A DNA stretch of 64,000 bases from Flavobacteriales bacterium UBA7468 (GCA_002478565.1 DLPC01000015.1:1-64000); one strand, 5' to 3'. Counted from the first letter of the stretch, positions 43,239 to 52,797 are shown. A program made the numbers and translations. The notes: generated by a model not told the origin, from the letters alone.

Positions 43239-45176
43239 TCAAGAAAGAATTTGAAAAGTACAGAAAGCTCCTAAATAAGCGATGAGTCCCATGAAAGCTA
43301 ACTGAATCAGCGGCCATTTCCAAGTGTTGGTTTCTCTTTTTACCACAGCTAGGGTCGCCATACATTGCATTGCAAAAACATAGAAAATGAGTAGTGACAT
43401 TCCAGTAGCTAAAGAAAACATGGGCTGGCCATTAGGTGCTTTTTCTTCTCTGAGTTTATTGATGAGACGTTCATTTGATCCTGATTCACCAACGGCATAA
43501 ATCGTTGCCAAAGAACCAACAAAAACTTCACGGGCAGCAAAAGAAGTCAGTAAAGAAATGCCAATTTTCCAATCGTATCCTAGCGGCTGAATGACAGGCT
43601 CAATACTTTTACCTAAGTGACCCATATAGGATCCGGAAAGTGAGGCGGCAGCATAGAGTTCTTGTTGTTTTGCAGCACTCGCCTCTTTGTACTGTTTGCT
43701 ACTTTTAAGTTGCGCAAGTTGTTGCTCCCTTGAATTTGGTCCGAAGGTAGCTAATGCCCAAAGTAGTATAGAAATAGCGACAATTATTTTTCCGGCGTCT
43801 GTAACAAATAGCCTGACCTTTTCAAGAACAGTGATGCCTACATTTGTAAGACGGGGAGCTTTGTATTCGGGTAACTCCATGATATGAAAACCCTTTTTCT
43901 CTTTCTTGAGCAAGATATTCAGAATAATTGCGGTCAATAGGGCAAATAGGATCCCCAAAGCGTATAAACCGAACAAGACAAGTCCTTGCAGGTTAAAAAT
44001 ACCAAATAGGTAGGTTTTAGGGATTACCAAACTGATCAATAAGGTATAAACGGGAATTCTGGCCGAACAACTCATGAAAGGTGCGACTAGAATGGTTATT
44101 AACCTTTCTTTCGGATCGGCAATGGTACGAGCAGACATCACCCCGGGGATCGCACAAGCGACACTCGAGAGCAGCGGAACCACGCTTTTACCGTTCAAGC
44201 CAAAGGGCCGCATCAAGCGGTCCATGATGAAAACTACACGCGATAAATAACCTGTTTCTTCAAGTAAGGCAATGAAAAAGAAAAGAATAGCAATTTGAGG
44301 TACAAAAACCAAAACGCCGCCTATGCCTGGAATCAAGCCCTGCGAAATAAGATTTGTCAGTAAGCCTTTAGGTAGCTGGTTGGAGGCATAATTGCTGAGA
44401 TGCACAAACTGCTCATCAATGAAATCCATGGGAATGGCAGCAAAAGTAAATATCAGTTGAAAAAGCAATAACAGCATGACAGCAAAAATTCCGTAACCCC
44501 AAATAGGATGCGTGAGCATTTGATCTAGCTTCACTGAAAAATTTGGTTGGTCAGTCTTTTTTTGTGCTATTAATTTAGCATTTCTGATTTTTTCTAGTCT
44601 CAGATTGGCATCAGCTTGTTGAATGTCTTGATCTTTAGTTTGTAAATTTTCAGGTCCGATAAAAGTTGTACTGGGCGCTAAGTTTTTTTGAGCAAGCTCA
44701 GTGAGAATACGCTCTTTGCCTAATTTGACTCTGGCATTGGTTTGGATCACGCTAATACCAGGAAAGAGTGCGTGTATTTTATCGATGTCAATCTGGAAAC
44801 TTTTTGCCATGGCGCGGTCCCACATATTGAGAAGTAGAATTACCGGGATGCCAAGATCATAGACTTGGCTAAAAAATAATAGATTGCGCTCGAGCTGAGC
44901 AGCATCTGCAACAAATAAAATGAGTTCAGGATGCGAGGGATCAGCAGGGTTACACAAAGCCTCTTGCACCACGGCTTCTTCATTTGACCTCGGAAAAATA
45001 CTGTAAGTACCCGGAAAATCGAGAATTTGATGTGTTTCGTTTGTTGTTTGAATGGTGCCTTGTCGCAATTCAACAGTAACCCCGGGAAAATTTCCAACTT
45101 GCTGACGCAAACCGGTTAACATATTGAAAACAGAACTTTTTCCAGTGTTAGGATTACCAATTAACGCGATTTTCAT
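43239..45176 (-). CDS. feoB: Ferrous iron transporter FeoB
   Basis: FeoB is the GTPase-linked inner membrane transporter for Fe2+. The 645-residue protein starts with a G domain: GNPNTGKSSVFNMLTG (G1), DFPGTYSI (G3) and LLNMWD (G4). A helical cytosolic domain follows to about residue 225, then about eight to ten membrane segments with two Gate regions; PFMSCSARIPVYTLLI holds the conserved Gate cysteine. It is somewhat shorter than E. coli FeoB (773 residues). feoA lies 27 bp upstream and the cysteine-rich small protein gene lies downstream, a standard feoA-feoB order. Confidence 0.95.
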   Translation of the reverse strand: MKIALIGNPNTGKSSVFNMLTGLRQQVGNFPGVTVELRQGTIQTTNETHQILDFPGTYSIFPRSNEEAVVQEALCNPADPSHPELILFVADAAQLERNLLFFSQVYDLGIPVILLLNMWDRAMAKSFQIDIDKIHALFPGISVIQTNARVKLGKERILTELAQKNLAPSTTFIGPENLQTKDQDIQQADANLRLEKIRNAKLIAQKKTDQPNFSVKLDQMLTHPIWGYGIFAVMLLLLFQLIFTFAAIPMDFIDEQFVHLSNYASNQLPKGLLTNLISQGLIPGIGGVLVFVPQIAILFFFIALLEETGYLSRVVFIMDRLMRPFGLNGKSVVPLLSSVACAIPGVMSARTIADPKERLITILVAPFMSCSARIPVYTLLISLVIPKTYLFGIFNLQGLVLFGLYALGILFALLTAIILNILLKKEKKGFHIMELPEYKAPRLTNVGITVLEKVRLFVTDAGKIIVAISILLWALATFGPNSREQQLAQLKSSKQYKEASAAKQQELYAAASLSGSYMGHLGKSIEPVIQPLGYDWKIGISLLTSFAAREVFVGSLATIYAVGESGSNERLINKLREEKAPNGQPMFSLATGMSLLIFYVFAMQCMATLAVVKRETNTWKWPLIQLAFMGLIAYLGAFCTFQILS

Positions 45177-45203
45177 AGGCTTACAAAGCTAAGTAAAAAA
45201 GCG

Positions 45204-45431
45204 TCATGCCGTTTTAACTTCGATAAATCGGGCTTCTTCTTTGCGCATTGACAATACGTTGCCGTTGCATTCGAATGCGATAGGATCTCCAAACGGAGCT
45301 TTAAAAAGCGCTTTGATATATTGTCCTTTTGTAAGCCCCATTTCGGTTAATTTTGATGCAAATGGGGAAGCCGTAACAGAGGTGATTTCTACGAGTTCGT
45401 GCAGCGCAATTGTATCTAACGTATTTGACAT
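45204..45431 (-). CDS. feoA: Ferrous iron transport protein FeoA
   Basis: A 75-residue SH3-like cytoplasmic protein that assists FeoB. Signatures are LVEITSVTASPFASKLTEMGLTKGQYIK, where the LxEMGLTKG pattern is typical, followed by LFKAPFGDPIAFECNGNVLSMRKEEARFIEV. The ATG at 45431 was chosen; a TTG 6 bp upstream is possible. It opens the feoA-feoB unit. No Fur box was searched for base by base in the 51-bp gap to lysC. Confidence 0.92.
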   Translation of the reverse strand: MSNTLDTIALHELVEITSVTASPFASKLTEMGLTKGQYIKALFKAPFGDPIAFECNGNVLSMRKEEARFIEVKTA

Positions 45432-45488
45432 GCCCAAATTTACAAAGCTGCTTTCAAAAATGCGATACCACTTTTATGGTATTTTAAA

Positions 45489-46763
45489 TCATTCTAAATA
45501 ACGAAGCACCAAGCGGGCCGTATTCCGCGTTCTTTGTTCAATGATCGTTTCTTTTCCTTTAGTCATTTGTTCAAGGGTCTGCTGATCGTAATTTCTGATG
45601 GTTACCAATTCCAAACCTTCATTATATCTTAATTGGTAGGTAGCTTCTAGCGCAGCACGTAAAGACTCAAGCTTTACTTTTTTGCGATCAACCAGAATAG
45701 AGAAATTCAAGGCTGAATTTTGCATGATATTGATCGGAATTTGAAGCTGAGCAAGTGTCTGGAAGATGTCGCTTAAGTGTTGTTCGGCAATGAACGAAAA
45801 ATCTTTGGAGCTGATGGTTAGTAAGAGTTGCTCTTTTTTGACAATAAATGACGGAATTTTTGCGTCTTGGCTTGTTGAACTGGAGATTGTAGTTCCTTTT
45901 GCTTCTGGGTCAAGGAATGACTTCACATAGAGAGGAATATTCTTTTGCTGAAGGGGCTGGACCGTTTTTGGATGAATCACACTTGCACCATAATAGGATA
46001 ATTCAATTGCTTCTTTAAATGAAATATGTTCAAGGAGTCGGGTATCGGTAAAATATTTTGGATCTGCGTTGAGCATGCCAGGAACATCTTTCCAAATGGT
46101 TACATCCGTTGCATTGCAGCTATAGGCGAGTATTCCGGCAGAATAGTCTGAGCCTTCACGGCCGAGGGTTGTCGTAAATCCTTCTGAGGTATGCCCGATA
46201 AAGCCCTGTGTCAGTAGGATGTCATGTTGCTGAAATGCAGGCAAAACATGTTGCTCACAAAGTAAGGCAGTCTTCTTCCAATCTACAGTTCCTTCTTGGT
46301 ATTTGTTGTCTGTGCGGATCACGGTTCTGGCATCTAGCCATTGGCTATTCAAACCTTGGTCGAGTAAATAGGCATTGACAATTTGACTCGATAATAATTC
46401 CCCCAGAGATACAATTTGATCGTAAACGAATGCATGATTATCTGATATATTTCTTTGAATTTGGCCTCTTAAATCATCAAAGATGTCATCGAGGAGTTCA
46501 AAAATATGAAAGTGTTTATCAGGAAAAAGCCCAGCAGCAATCTCTAAATGATTTTGCTGTAATTCGTCTACTAGGCCCACAAAAGTTTTTTGGTCCTTTG
46601 CAAGCAAAGATCCAACGATTTCTTCCAGCTTATTGGTCGTTTTTCCCATTGCCGAAACAACCACAATAATTTTTCGACCCGTGAATCGGGTCAGGATGGC
46701 ACTAACGTTTTTGATCGAAGCGGCGTCCTTCACAGAGGCGCCTCCAAATTTGAATACTTTCAT
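45489..46763 (-). CDS. lysC: Aspartate kinase
   Basis: Aspartate kinase phosphorylates aspartate, the first step towards lysine, diaminopimelate, threonine and methionine. The 424-residue protein is monofunctional. The N-terminal motif is VFKFGGASVKDAASI, then FTTTLGREGSDYSAGILAY, IWKDVPGMLNADPKYF and AIELSYYGASVIHPKTVQPL. The C-terminal part (about residues 300-424) holds two ACT-like domains, so feedback control by an end-product amino acid is likely. It lies 4 bp after gpsA on the same strand. Confidence 0.93.
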   Translation of the reverse strand: MKVFKFGGASVKDAASIKNVSAILTRFTGRKIIVVVSAMGKTTNKLEEIVGSLLAKDQKTFVGLVDELQQNHLEIAAGLFPDKHFHIFELLDDIFDDLRGQIQRNISDNHAFVYDQIVSLGELLSSQIVNAYLLDQGLNSQWLDARTVIRTDNKYQEGTVDWKKTALLCEQHVLPAFQQHDILLTQGFIGHTSEGFTTTLGREGSDYSAGILAYSCNATDVTIWKDVPGMLNADPKYFTDTRLLEHISFKEAIELSYYGASVIHPKTVQPLQQKNIPLYVKSFLDPEAKGTTISSSTSQDAKIPSFIVKKEQLLLTISSKDFSFIAEQHLSDIFQTLAQLQIPINIMQNSALNFSILVDRKKVKLESLRAALEATYQLRYNEGLELVTIRNYDQQTLEQMTKGKETIIEQRTRNTARLVLRYLE

Positions 46764-46767
46764 TGGT

Positions 46768-47766
46768 TTAAGCGAGTTGATCAGCTAATAATTTCATTTC
46801 TACAGCTGGAGAAATTTTTTCGTAAATGATATGGTAAACAGCTTGTAATATGGGCATGTCTACCTGGAATTTTTTATTGATTTCCCATAAGCACTTCGTT
46901 GCATAATATCCTTCGGCAATCATGTTCATTTCGAGCTGGGCTGTTTTAACAGAGTAACCTTTTCCAATCATAAATCCAAAAGTTCTATTTCGAGAGAAAC
47001 TAGAATATGCTGTAACCAAAAGATCGCCCAGGTAGGCACTCGTTTTGGTATCGCGGTGCACCGGATGAATCACATCAATGAATTTTTCTATCTCTTGAAT
47101 GGCGTTTGAAATGAGTACTGCTTGGAAGTTATCTCCGTAGCCTAAGCCATGACAAATACCTGCAGCGAGTGCATATACGTTTTTAAGGACCGCCGAAAAC
47201 TCTGTACCAAATAGGTCATCTGAAGTAGTAGTTTTGATGTAGCGACAGCTGAGTTTATCGGCCATCAGTTGGGCGTAGGTCGCACCTTGGCAGGCAAGGG
47301 TGAGATAAGACAAGCGTTCCATTGCGACTTCCTCAGCATGGCAAGGGCCTGATATAATGCCGATTTTTTCATAAGGGACATCGAAGCTCTTATGAATAAA
47401 ACGTGCTGGAATGGCATTATATGCTGGAATAATCCCTTTCACCGCAGAGAACACGATTTTATTGGCAAAATGGCTTGCATCAATGCCTTCAAACGCTTCT
47501 TGTAAAAAAGCAGCAGGCGTAGCTATGACAACGACTTCAGCTGAAGCTAGTATGGTTTTGAGGTCTGTGCTCAATACCAATTGCTCCGTTTTGAATGAAA
47601 CTGATTGTAAGTATTTTGGATTATGTCCGAAACGCTCAAGGTGGTCAATGGCTTCTTGGCTGCGCATCCACCAGTACACTTGGTCATGATTGTTACATAA
47701 TATTTTTACGAGTGCAGTCGCCCAACTTCCACCGCCAATGACGGCTATACGGTTTGCTTGTTCCAT
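46768..47766 (-). CDS. gpsA: NAD(P)+-dependent glycerol-3-phosphate dehydrogenase
   Basis: GpsA reduces dihydroxyacetone phosphate to sn-glycerol 3-phosphate for phospholipid synthesis. The 332-residue protein has the N-terminal Rossmann loop IAVIGGGSWATALVKIL, VVVIATPAAFLQEAF, FSAVKGI, ISGPCHAEEVAME, and the substrate site region EFSAVLKNVYALAAGICHGLGYGDN with a conserved Lys. It is followed by lysC after 4 bp and is divergent from the AIM24-like gene across 62 bp. Confidence 0.95.
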   Translation of the reverse strand: MEQANRIAVIGGGSWATALVKILCNNHDQVYWWMRSQEAIDHLERFGHNPKYLQSVSFKTEQLVLSTDLKTILASAEVVVIATPAAFLQEAFEGIDASHFANKIVFSAVKGIIPAYNAIPARFIHKSFDVPYEKIGIISGPCHAEEVAMERLSYLTLACQGATYAQLMADKLSCRYIKTTTSDDLFGTEFSAVLKNVYALAAGICHGLGYGDNFQAVLISNAIQEIEKFIDVIHPVHRDTKTSAYLGDLLVTAYSSFSRNRTFGFMIGKGYSVKTAQLEMNMIAEGYYATKCLWEINKKFQVDMPILQAVYHIIYEKISPAVEMKLLADQLA

Positions 47767-47828
47767 TGGGCAAAGTTAAACAATAACTTGGCTTCTACTT
47801 TGTTACTATTTTTGTAAAAAAAACAGTC

Positions 47829-48617
47829 ATGAGAAATAATCACGAAATAGACTACCAAATCAAAGGTGAAGAAATGCAATTGGTCGAAATCGAACTCGAT
47901 CCGCAAGAAACTGCTATTGCCGAGGCTGGTGCATTCATGTATATGGACCAAGCTATCGAAATGCAAACGATTTTTGGCGATGGTTCAGGGCAGACAGGTT
48001 TTATGGGTAAATTATTCAGTGCTGGAAAACGCCTTTTAACAGGAGAAAGTCTTTTCATGACGGCATTTACAAACCAAGGATTTGGCAAAGCTAGAGTTGC
48101 ATTTGCATCCCCTTATCCCGGCAAGATCATCGCACTTGATTTACAGCAATATCACGGCAAGGTCGTATGTCAAAAAGACGCATTCTTATGTGCTGCAAAA
48201 GGTGTTTCGGTCGGTATTGAATTCCAAAGAAAATTAGGAACTGGTTTGTTTGGTGGAGAAGGTTTTATCATGCAAAAACTAGAAGGTGACGGTTTGGCAT
48301 TTTGTCATGCCGGGGGCTATATCACAGAAAGAACCTTGCAACCAGGAGAAGTTTTGAGAGTCGACACCGGTTGTATTGTTGCATACACCCAAGATATCAA
48401 CTACGATATCCAATTTGTTGGAGGTATTAAAAATACCATCTTTGGAGGCGAAGGCTTATTCTTCGCAACCCTAGAAGGACCTGGAAAGGTTTGGTTGCAA
48501 AGTTTGCCAATTTCCAGATTAGCGTCTAGGATTTTGTCTTATGGCACAACCAATCGCAAAGAGGAAGGTAGTATTTTGGGTGGTTTAGGAAATTTACTCG
48601 ATGGCGATGGGCGTTAA
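47829..48617 (+). CDS. TIGR00266/AIM24 family protein
   Basis: A 262-residue cytoplasmic protein of the AIM24-like (TIGR00266) family, a double-stranded beta-helix fold of unknown role. Visible features are the N-terminal DYQIKGEEMQLVEIELDPQE, AEAGAFMYM, GDGSGQTGFMGKLF, LTGESLFMTAFTN, and PGEVLRVDTGCIVAYTQDINYDIQFVGG with NTIFGGEGLFFATLEGPGKVWLQSLP; the last part is the most constant. It stands alone on the plus strand. Its 3' end overlaps the convergent CvfB-like gene by 4 bp. Confidence 0.9.
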   Translation: MRNNHEIDYQIKGEEMQLVEIELDPQETAIAEAGAFMYMDQAIEMQTIFGDGSGQTGFMGKLFSAGKRLLTGESLFMTAFTNQGFGKARVAFASPYPGKIIALDLQQYHGKVVCQKDAFLCAAKGVSVGIEFQRKLGTGLFGGEGFIMQKLEGDGLAFCHAGGYITERTLQPGEVLRVDTGCIVAYTQDINYDIQFVGGIKNTIFGGEGLFFATLEGPGKVWLQSLPISRLASRILSYGTTNRKEEGSILGGLGNLLDGDGR

Positions 48618-49453
48618 GCGCCCTTTTGAGTTAGCTTAATTCCGGTGGGCTCAAGGCTTATACGCTGATGCTTGTAGAGCTTTCCGATGGCTTGTTTGAA
48701 TGTTTTTTTACTCATGCCCAGCAAAGCCTTGATTTCCTCAGGTTCGCTTTTGTCATGCACATACAGAAAACCGTCGTGTTCCTTCAGTAAGGCTAAAATC
48801 TTCTGCTCTGCAGCATCATAGCGGCTGTCATTAATGATATCTAGCGTAATATCCAGTTTGCCATCTTCACGAACTTTTGCGACATAAGCTGTAATGACAG
48901 CACCCGGCTCGAGTATCTGGCTTTGGTGATTTCGAAAGATGAGCCCTTCGTATTGGTTATTCACGATTACATTTCTGCCAAGTTTACCTTCTTCGCCTAT
49001 GAAAACACTAACTTCCTGGCCTTCGAGTGAGAAGTCTTTGCAAGGGCTCAGCATTTTGCGGATTTTCATGCTGCCAAATAGCCGATCGGTTTCGTAGTCA
49101 TACATAAGGGTGAAAAGGTATTTCTCACCAATTTGTAGTGCATGTCGCTGTTCGGCAAAAGGAACAAATAAATCTTTATCTAGGCCCCAATCAACAAAAG
49201 CTCCAAAAGGGTTGACTTCCACCACTTCCAAATAAGCAAAGTCACCGAGAAGGATGTAAGGCGTTTCTTTTACGGCAACAATCCTGTCTGAAGAATCTTT
49301 CATGACAAATACCTCCACAACACTGCCCTCGCTCCACTCAGGATCAAGGTATTTGTTAGGTAACAGGACTTCATTTTCTTGTGCATCAACCAAATAAGCA
49401 CCTGGAGGCGCGAAACGTTGAATTGTAAGTTGGTTGATTTTACCGAGTTGCAT
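48614..49453 (-). CDS. CvfB-like S1 RNA-binding protein
   Basis: A 279-residue cytoplasmic protein with S1-type OB domains and a C-terminal winged helix, matching the CvfB/YitL family. In Staphylococcus CvfB affects virulence gene expression through RNA. Visible parts are the first OB (NQLTIQRFAPPGAYLVDAQE, VLLPNKYL), an S1 domain (LEVVEVNPFGAFVDWGLDKDLFVPFAEQ, which has the typical GAFVDWG core), a second S1-like segment with GLIFRNHQSQILEPG, and the C-terminal SKKTFKQAIGKLYKHQRISLEPTG. A function in this organism is not known. Confidence 0.88.
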   Translation of the reverse strand: MQLGKINQLTIQRFAPPGAYLVDAQENEVLLPNKYLDPEWSEGSVVEVFVMKDSSDRIVAVKETPYILLGDFAYLEVVEVNPFGAFVDWGLDKDLFVPFAEQRHALQIGEKYLFTLMYDYETDRLFGSMKIRKMLSPCKDFSLEGQEVSVFIGEEGKLGRNVIVNNQYEGLIFRNHQSQILEPGAVITAYVAKVREDGKLDITLDIINDSRYDAAEQKILALLKEHDGFLYVHDKSEPEEIKALLGMSKKTFKQAIGKLYKHQRISLEPTGIKLTQKGA

Positions 49454-49464
49454 GTAGATAGGTA

Positions 49465-50511
49465 TTAGTAGCTTTCAGGGTTGTAGTTCCGATTTCTTTT
49501 GAGCCACTTGTGTCGCTCTTTTCTAGGAAGTTCAGGAAATTCATCCGTAGTTTGTTCGGGTAGGGCAGCTTTGTGTTGTCCGTTGGCCTGATTGGTTGGG
49601 TCTGCTGGGTTGATCCATTCTTTATTCATTCTACTTTTTTCGACTAAACCGGTTTTCTTGTTGAGCGTGTAGAAGTATTTCTCGCCGACATCTGCAGGAT
49701 TAGTCGCAACGACATCTTGTTCGAGTATCCAAATTTCTCGGTCGCTGTCGTAAACATAGGCGTCATAAGACATGTCTGGAAAATAATAAGATGCGACTCC
49801 TTCGAGTGCTGGCGATTCCGGAGACAAATGGTCAAAAACAATGCGATTGCGCTTAGGTTCAAATTCCAAGGAGAGTGTTGCCATATTGGAGTATTCCAAT
49901 ACCACCCTTTTCTTAGTTTGCTTCGGTTCTTTGAAAACTGCGGCGCCGAATTTTACGGTTTGACCGCTAAAACTCAGGACATCTAGCAATTTATAATTGC
50001 TCATAGTTGTTCCCGCATCGTAGCCGAACAATAGATAACAGGTTTTGCCTTGAAATGAAAAATCGATGATTTTAAAATAAATGGCGCCATACCATGCTTT
50101 GGCATCGATAATGCCTTCGGGCTTGGTACTGTAGGCATCAAGTTGGTCGTTAAGCTCTTGGATCAAGACCTTTTCTCGGCCTTCTTCGCGACGTAAAACA
50201 AAGCCGCCGTAACTATAGGAGAGGTCGCTGTACTCAATATTCCAAGTTAAAAGACGCACTGTTTGATCGGCACTTCGCAAATCAGCAATCTTCAATTCTT
50301 TAAAACTGTAGTCAAAAAATCCTTTGGACTTGACGAGGTCATTCATTGCTTTTTTAAAGGCGAGGTGTGCGGCATCTGTTTGTGCATCTTCCTTGGAGCT
50401 GCGAATTTGCGAAAGGATGACAGCCGCCTCGTGTTCTAGCGAGGCGAGGTCTTGTGCATATCCGGACAAGAAAGTTAAAGACACCAGAACAAGAGCAATG
50501 AACTGCTTCAT
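49465..50511 (-). CDS. Uncharacterised exported protein
   Basis: I do not recognise a named family. The 348-residue protein has a signal peptide (residues 1-19, ending SGYAQ), a helical stretch (about 20-65), and a middle part rich in beta strands with many aromatic residues (RLLTWNIEYSDLSYSYGGFVL, AWYGAIYFKIIDFSFQGKTCYLLFGYDAG). The C-terminal 45 residues are very polar and basic (PRKERHKWLKRNRNYN). There is no lipobox or T9SS tail, so it is probably periplasmic. It lies 11 bp upstream of the CvfB-like gene and 36 bp after rpe on the same strand. Confidence 0.8.
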   Translation of the reverse strand: MKQFIALVLVSLTFLSGYAQDLASLEHEAAVILSQIRSSKEDAQTDAAHLAFKKAMNDLVKSKGFFDYSFKELKIADLRSADQTVRLLTWNIEYSDLSYSYGGFVLRREEGREKVLIQELNDQLDAYSTKPEGIIDAKAWYGAIYFKIIDFSFQGKTCYLLFGYDAGTTMSNYKLLDVLSFSGQTVKFGAAVFKEPKQTKKRVVLEYSNMATLSLEFEPKRNRIVFDHLSPESPALEGVASYYFPDMSYDAYVYDSDREIWILEQDVVATNPADVGEKYFYTLNKKTGLVEKSRMNKEWINPADPTNQANGQHKAALPEQTTDEFPELPRKERHKWLKRNRNYNPESY

Positions 50512-50547
50512 ACAATTTACAAACGATAGTTAACTTTTAAAGTTACG

Positions 50548-51192
50548 TTAAAGCGCTTTGAGCTCAGCAATTGTTTGAACAGGGTCTGCTGAGCCAAATA
50601 CAAAACTACCAGCTACGAGGGCGTCGGCACCCGCCTCTGCTAATTTTGCACCAGTACCTAGGTTGACACCACCATCAACTTCAATGATGAAATTTGCTTG
50701 ATGACGTTCGCGCAGTGCTTTCAATCTGGCTACCTTGTCTGTGGCTGCCTCGATGAATTTTTGCCCGCCAAAACCTGGATTGACACTCATGATCAGTACG
50801 AGATCTAGTTGGTTTGCAATTTCAGTAAGGACCTCAATTGGCGTATGTGGGTTCAAGGCAACACCTGCTTTCATGCCTAGTTCTTGAATTCTTGATATGG
50901 TACGGTGTAAGTGCGTGCAAGATTCGTAATGAACGGTCAGTATGTCTGCTCCTGCTTTTTTGAATTCTTCAAGATAGGCATCAGGATTGGCAATCATGAG
51001 GTGTACGTCAAGCACCTTTTGGGTGTGTTTTCTGATGGCTTGCAAAACTGGAAAACCAAAAGAAATATTCGGGACGAATACACCATCCATTACGTCGATG
51101 TGTAGCCATTCTGCAACAGAAGTATTTAACATTTCTGTATCGCGCTGAATATTGGCAAAATCACAAGATAATACGGATGGAGAAACAATCAT
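50548..51192 (-). CDS. rpe: Ribulose-phosphate 3-epimerase
   Basis: Rpe converts ribulose 5-phosphate and xylulose 5-phosphate in the pentose phosphate pathway. The 214-residue TIM barrel has SPSVLSCDFANI, WLHIDVMDGVFVPNISFG, LDVHLMIANPD, HYESC, GVALNPHTPIE, LIMSVNPGFGGQKFI and EVDGGVNLGTG, with the metal-binding His and Asp residues in place. It lies 21 bp after the L,D-transpeptidase gene on the same strand. Confidence 0.97.
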   Translation of the reverse strand: MIVSPSVLSCDFANIQRDTEMLNTSVAEWLHIDVMDGVFVPNISFGFPVLQAIRKHTQKVLDVHLMIANPDAYLEEFKKAGADILTVHYESCTHLHRTISRIQELGMKAGVALNPHTPIEVLTEIANQLDLVLIMSVNPGFGGQKFIEAATDKVARLKALRERHQANFIIEVDGGVNLGTGAKLAEAGADALVAGSFVFGSADPVQTIAELKAL

Positions 51193-51213
51193 GGGTTATA
51201 AATTTTTGTAAAA

Positions 51214-52797
51214 TTAGCCATTATTTTTCGTTCTCAGGAGCTCAAGGAGTTGCTGCTCTTTCTGATAAAGGTCCAAATGAAAATAAAGGCCTTTTTGGTC
51301 GGCGGTTACACTCGTATAATAGACAAAAATTGGTAGCGCTTTCAAAAGAGGAATACTTTGGTGTATTTGTTGATCAATCAAACTTTGTAATGAATCAGGG
51401 CTTACTGGATTTTCTTTTTTTGAAGTTTTATCGAAGTTCAAAATCACTTTGCCAAGTTCAACAGGTTGATCACAGCGCATGCATCCGTGCGAAAAACTCC
51501 GGTAACTTTGAGCAAAAAGGTAACGGCTTGGTGTGTCGTGTACGTATACTGAAAAATTGTTGGCAAATTCAAATTTAATGAGCCCCAAACTATTCCAAGG
51601 CCCAGGATCTTGAATAATTTGGTAAGGAAAGGTATTGTCTTTGACTTTTTTCCAATTGACAGCGGCAGGGTTCACTTCCTTTTGCCCTGCTTTATAAATG
51701 CGCATGTGTTCTTTATTCAAATAGGCAGGATTGCGCTTAAGTGCCGGTAGCACTTCCTTTTTGGCAATTGAACTTGGTACTTTCCAAAAAGGCAGGCTAA
51801 CAATTCTATAAATTCTCGATTCAAGCGTAGGTGTAGGATGCTCAATTTTACCGACAATAATCTTATGTTGTGCCCTCAGGGTATCGTCTGAGACGAAAAA
51901 CAAAGAAAATGAAGGGATGTTGATGGCAATAAATGACTTGGGCTTTAGCTGCTCTTGTCTCAGGCGATCGAGCGCAATCATTGCCCTCATTAAACGCTCT
52001 TGTCCAGATTCAGCAAAGGAAATGACTGTTGCTTGCCCTACAAGACCGTCGGCAATCAATCCACGACTCTTTTGGTAATTTCTCAGCGCTTTTCGAATAC
52101 CAAGACTATCCGTATTTTCACTTGTAATTCCTTTCAAAAACAGCGCCATTTTCAGTTTTTCCCAGGCTAACTTTTTATTTTCTTTTTCTGTTATAAGTTC
52201 AAAGGAAGTAGTGTCAATATGTGCAGTATCTCGAAAATGGTACAAGTGTTGGGCCAAATACCTGTAGTTGGTATCTGCAGGGCCTCTTGAAAGTAAAATG
52301 GAGTCTGTGTAAAGGTTCGAGGTTAAATACTCCTGTGTTAAAGGGCTCCATTTTCTCTTTTTATATTGCGTGTGCTCAAAATCAATAAAGCCACTATCTA
52401 AATCATTCAAAGCAACTCCTAAATTGAATTGGAGTAGCAATTCTTGAAGCTCCAAATTGGAATTTTTTGAGAAAGCGATTCTGTTTTGAGGTAGCCCGAA
52501 ATATTCGTGTTTTTGAAGTGTTGTATTCCATGCTAAACCTGCTTGGGTGTAGGTAGTGTCATTGGTAAAGATCTTTTGGTAGCCCCTTGCCTGATAATAG
52601 TCCTTTAATTGCTTGCGTTCTATTTGTGATAGCGGAAGGTCGGGATGCCCTTCTTCTAATAAAATTTTAAATTTTTGCTGACTACTAAGGTCTGCTTGCG
52701 CTAAAAAATCAATGGCCTTTGTTTCGTGTATTTCCTCATTACATGCCCAAAAAAGCAAGCAAAACAAGGTCAAACAATTTGCAATGATTTTCTGCAT
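51214..52797 (-). CDS. L,D-transpeptidase of the YcbB (LdtD) type
   Basis: A 527-residue enzyme expected to form 3-3 cross-links in DAP-type peptidoglycan. The N terminus ends in a possible lipobox (CLLFWAC, Cys at about residue 19, followed by NEE). A long helical region follows. A peptidoglycan-binding domain (about residues 225-260; GIRKALRNYQKSRGLIADG) precedes the YkuD catalytic domain (about 300-460), whose active site is SHGCMR with upstream YVHDTPSRYLF. This order matches YcbB/LdtD. If the Cys is acylated, the enzyme is a lipoprotein; the residue at -3 (Phe) is unusual for a lipobox. Confidence 0.88.
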   Translation of the reverse strand: MQKIIANCLTLFCLLFWACNEEIHETKAIDFLAQADLSSQQKFKILLEEGHPDLPLSQIERKQLKDYYQARGYQKIFTNDTTYTQAGLAWNTTLQKHEYFGLPQNRIAFSKNSNLELQELLLQFNLGVALNDLDSGFIDFEHTQYKKRKWSPLTQEYLTSNLYTDSILLSRGPADTNYRYLAQHLYHFRDTAHIDTTSFELITEKENKKLAWEKLKMALFLKGITSENTDSLGIRKALRNYQKSRGLIADGLVGQATVISFAESGQERLMRAMIALDRLRQEQLKPKSFIAINIPSFSLFFVSDDTLRAQHKIIVGKIEHPTPTLESRIYRIVSLPFWKVPSSIAKKEVLPALKRNPAYLNKEHMRIYKAGQKEVNPAAVNWKKVKDNTFPYQIIQDPGPWNSLGLIKFEFANNFSVYVHDTPSRYLFAQSYRSFSHGCMRCDQPVELGKVILNFDKTSKKENPVSPDSLQSLIDQQIHQSIPLLKALPIFVYYTSVTADQKGLYFHLDLYQKEQQLLELLRTKNNG

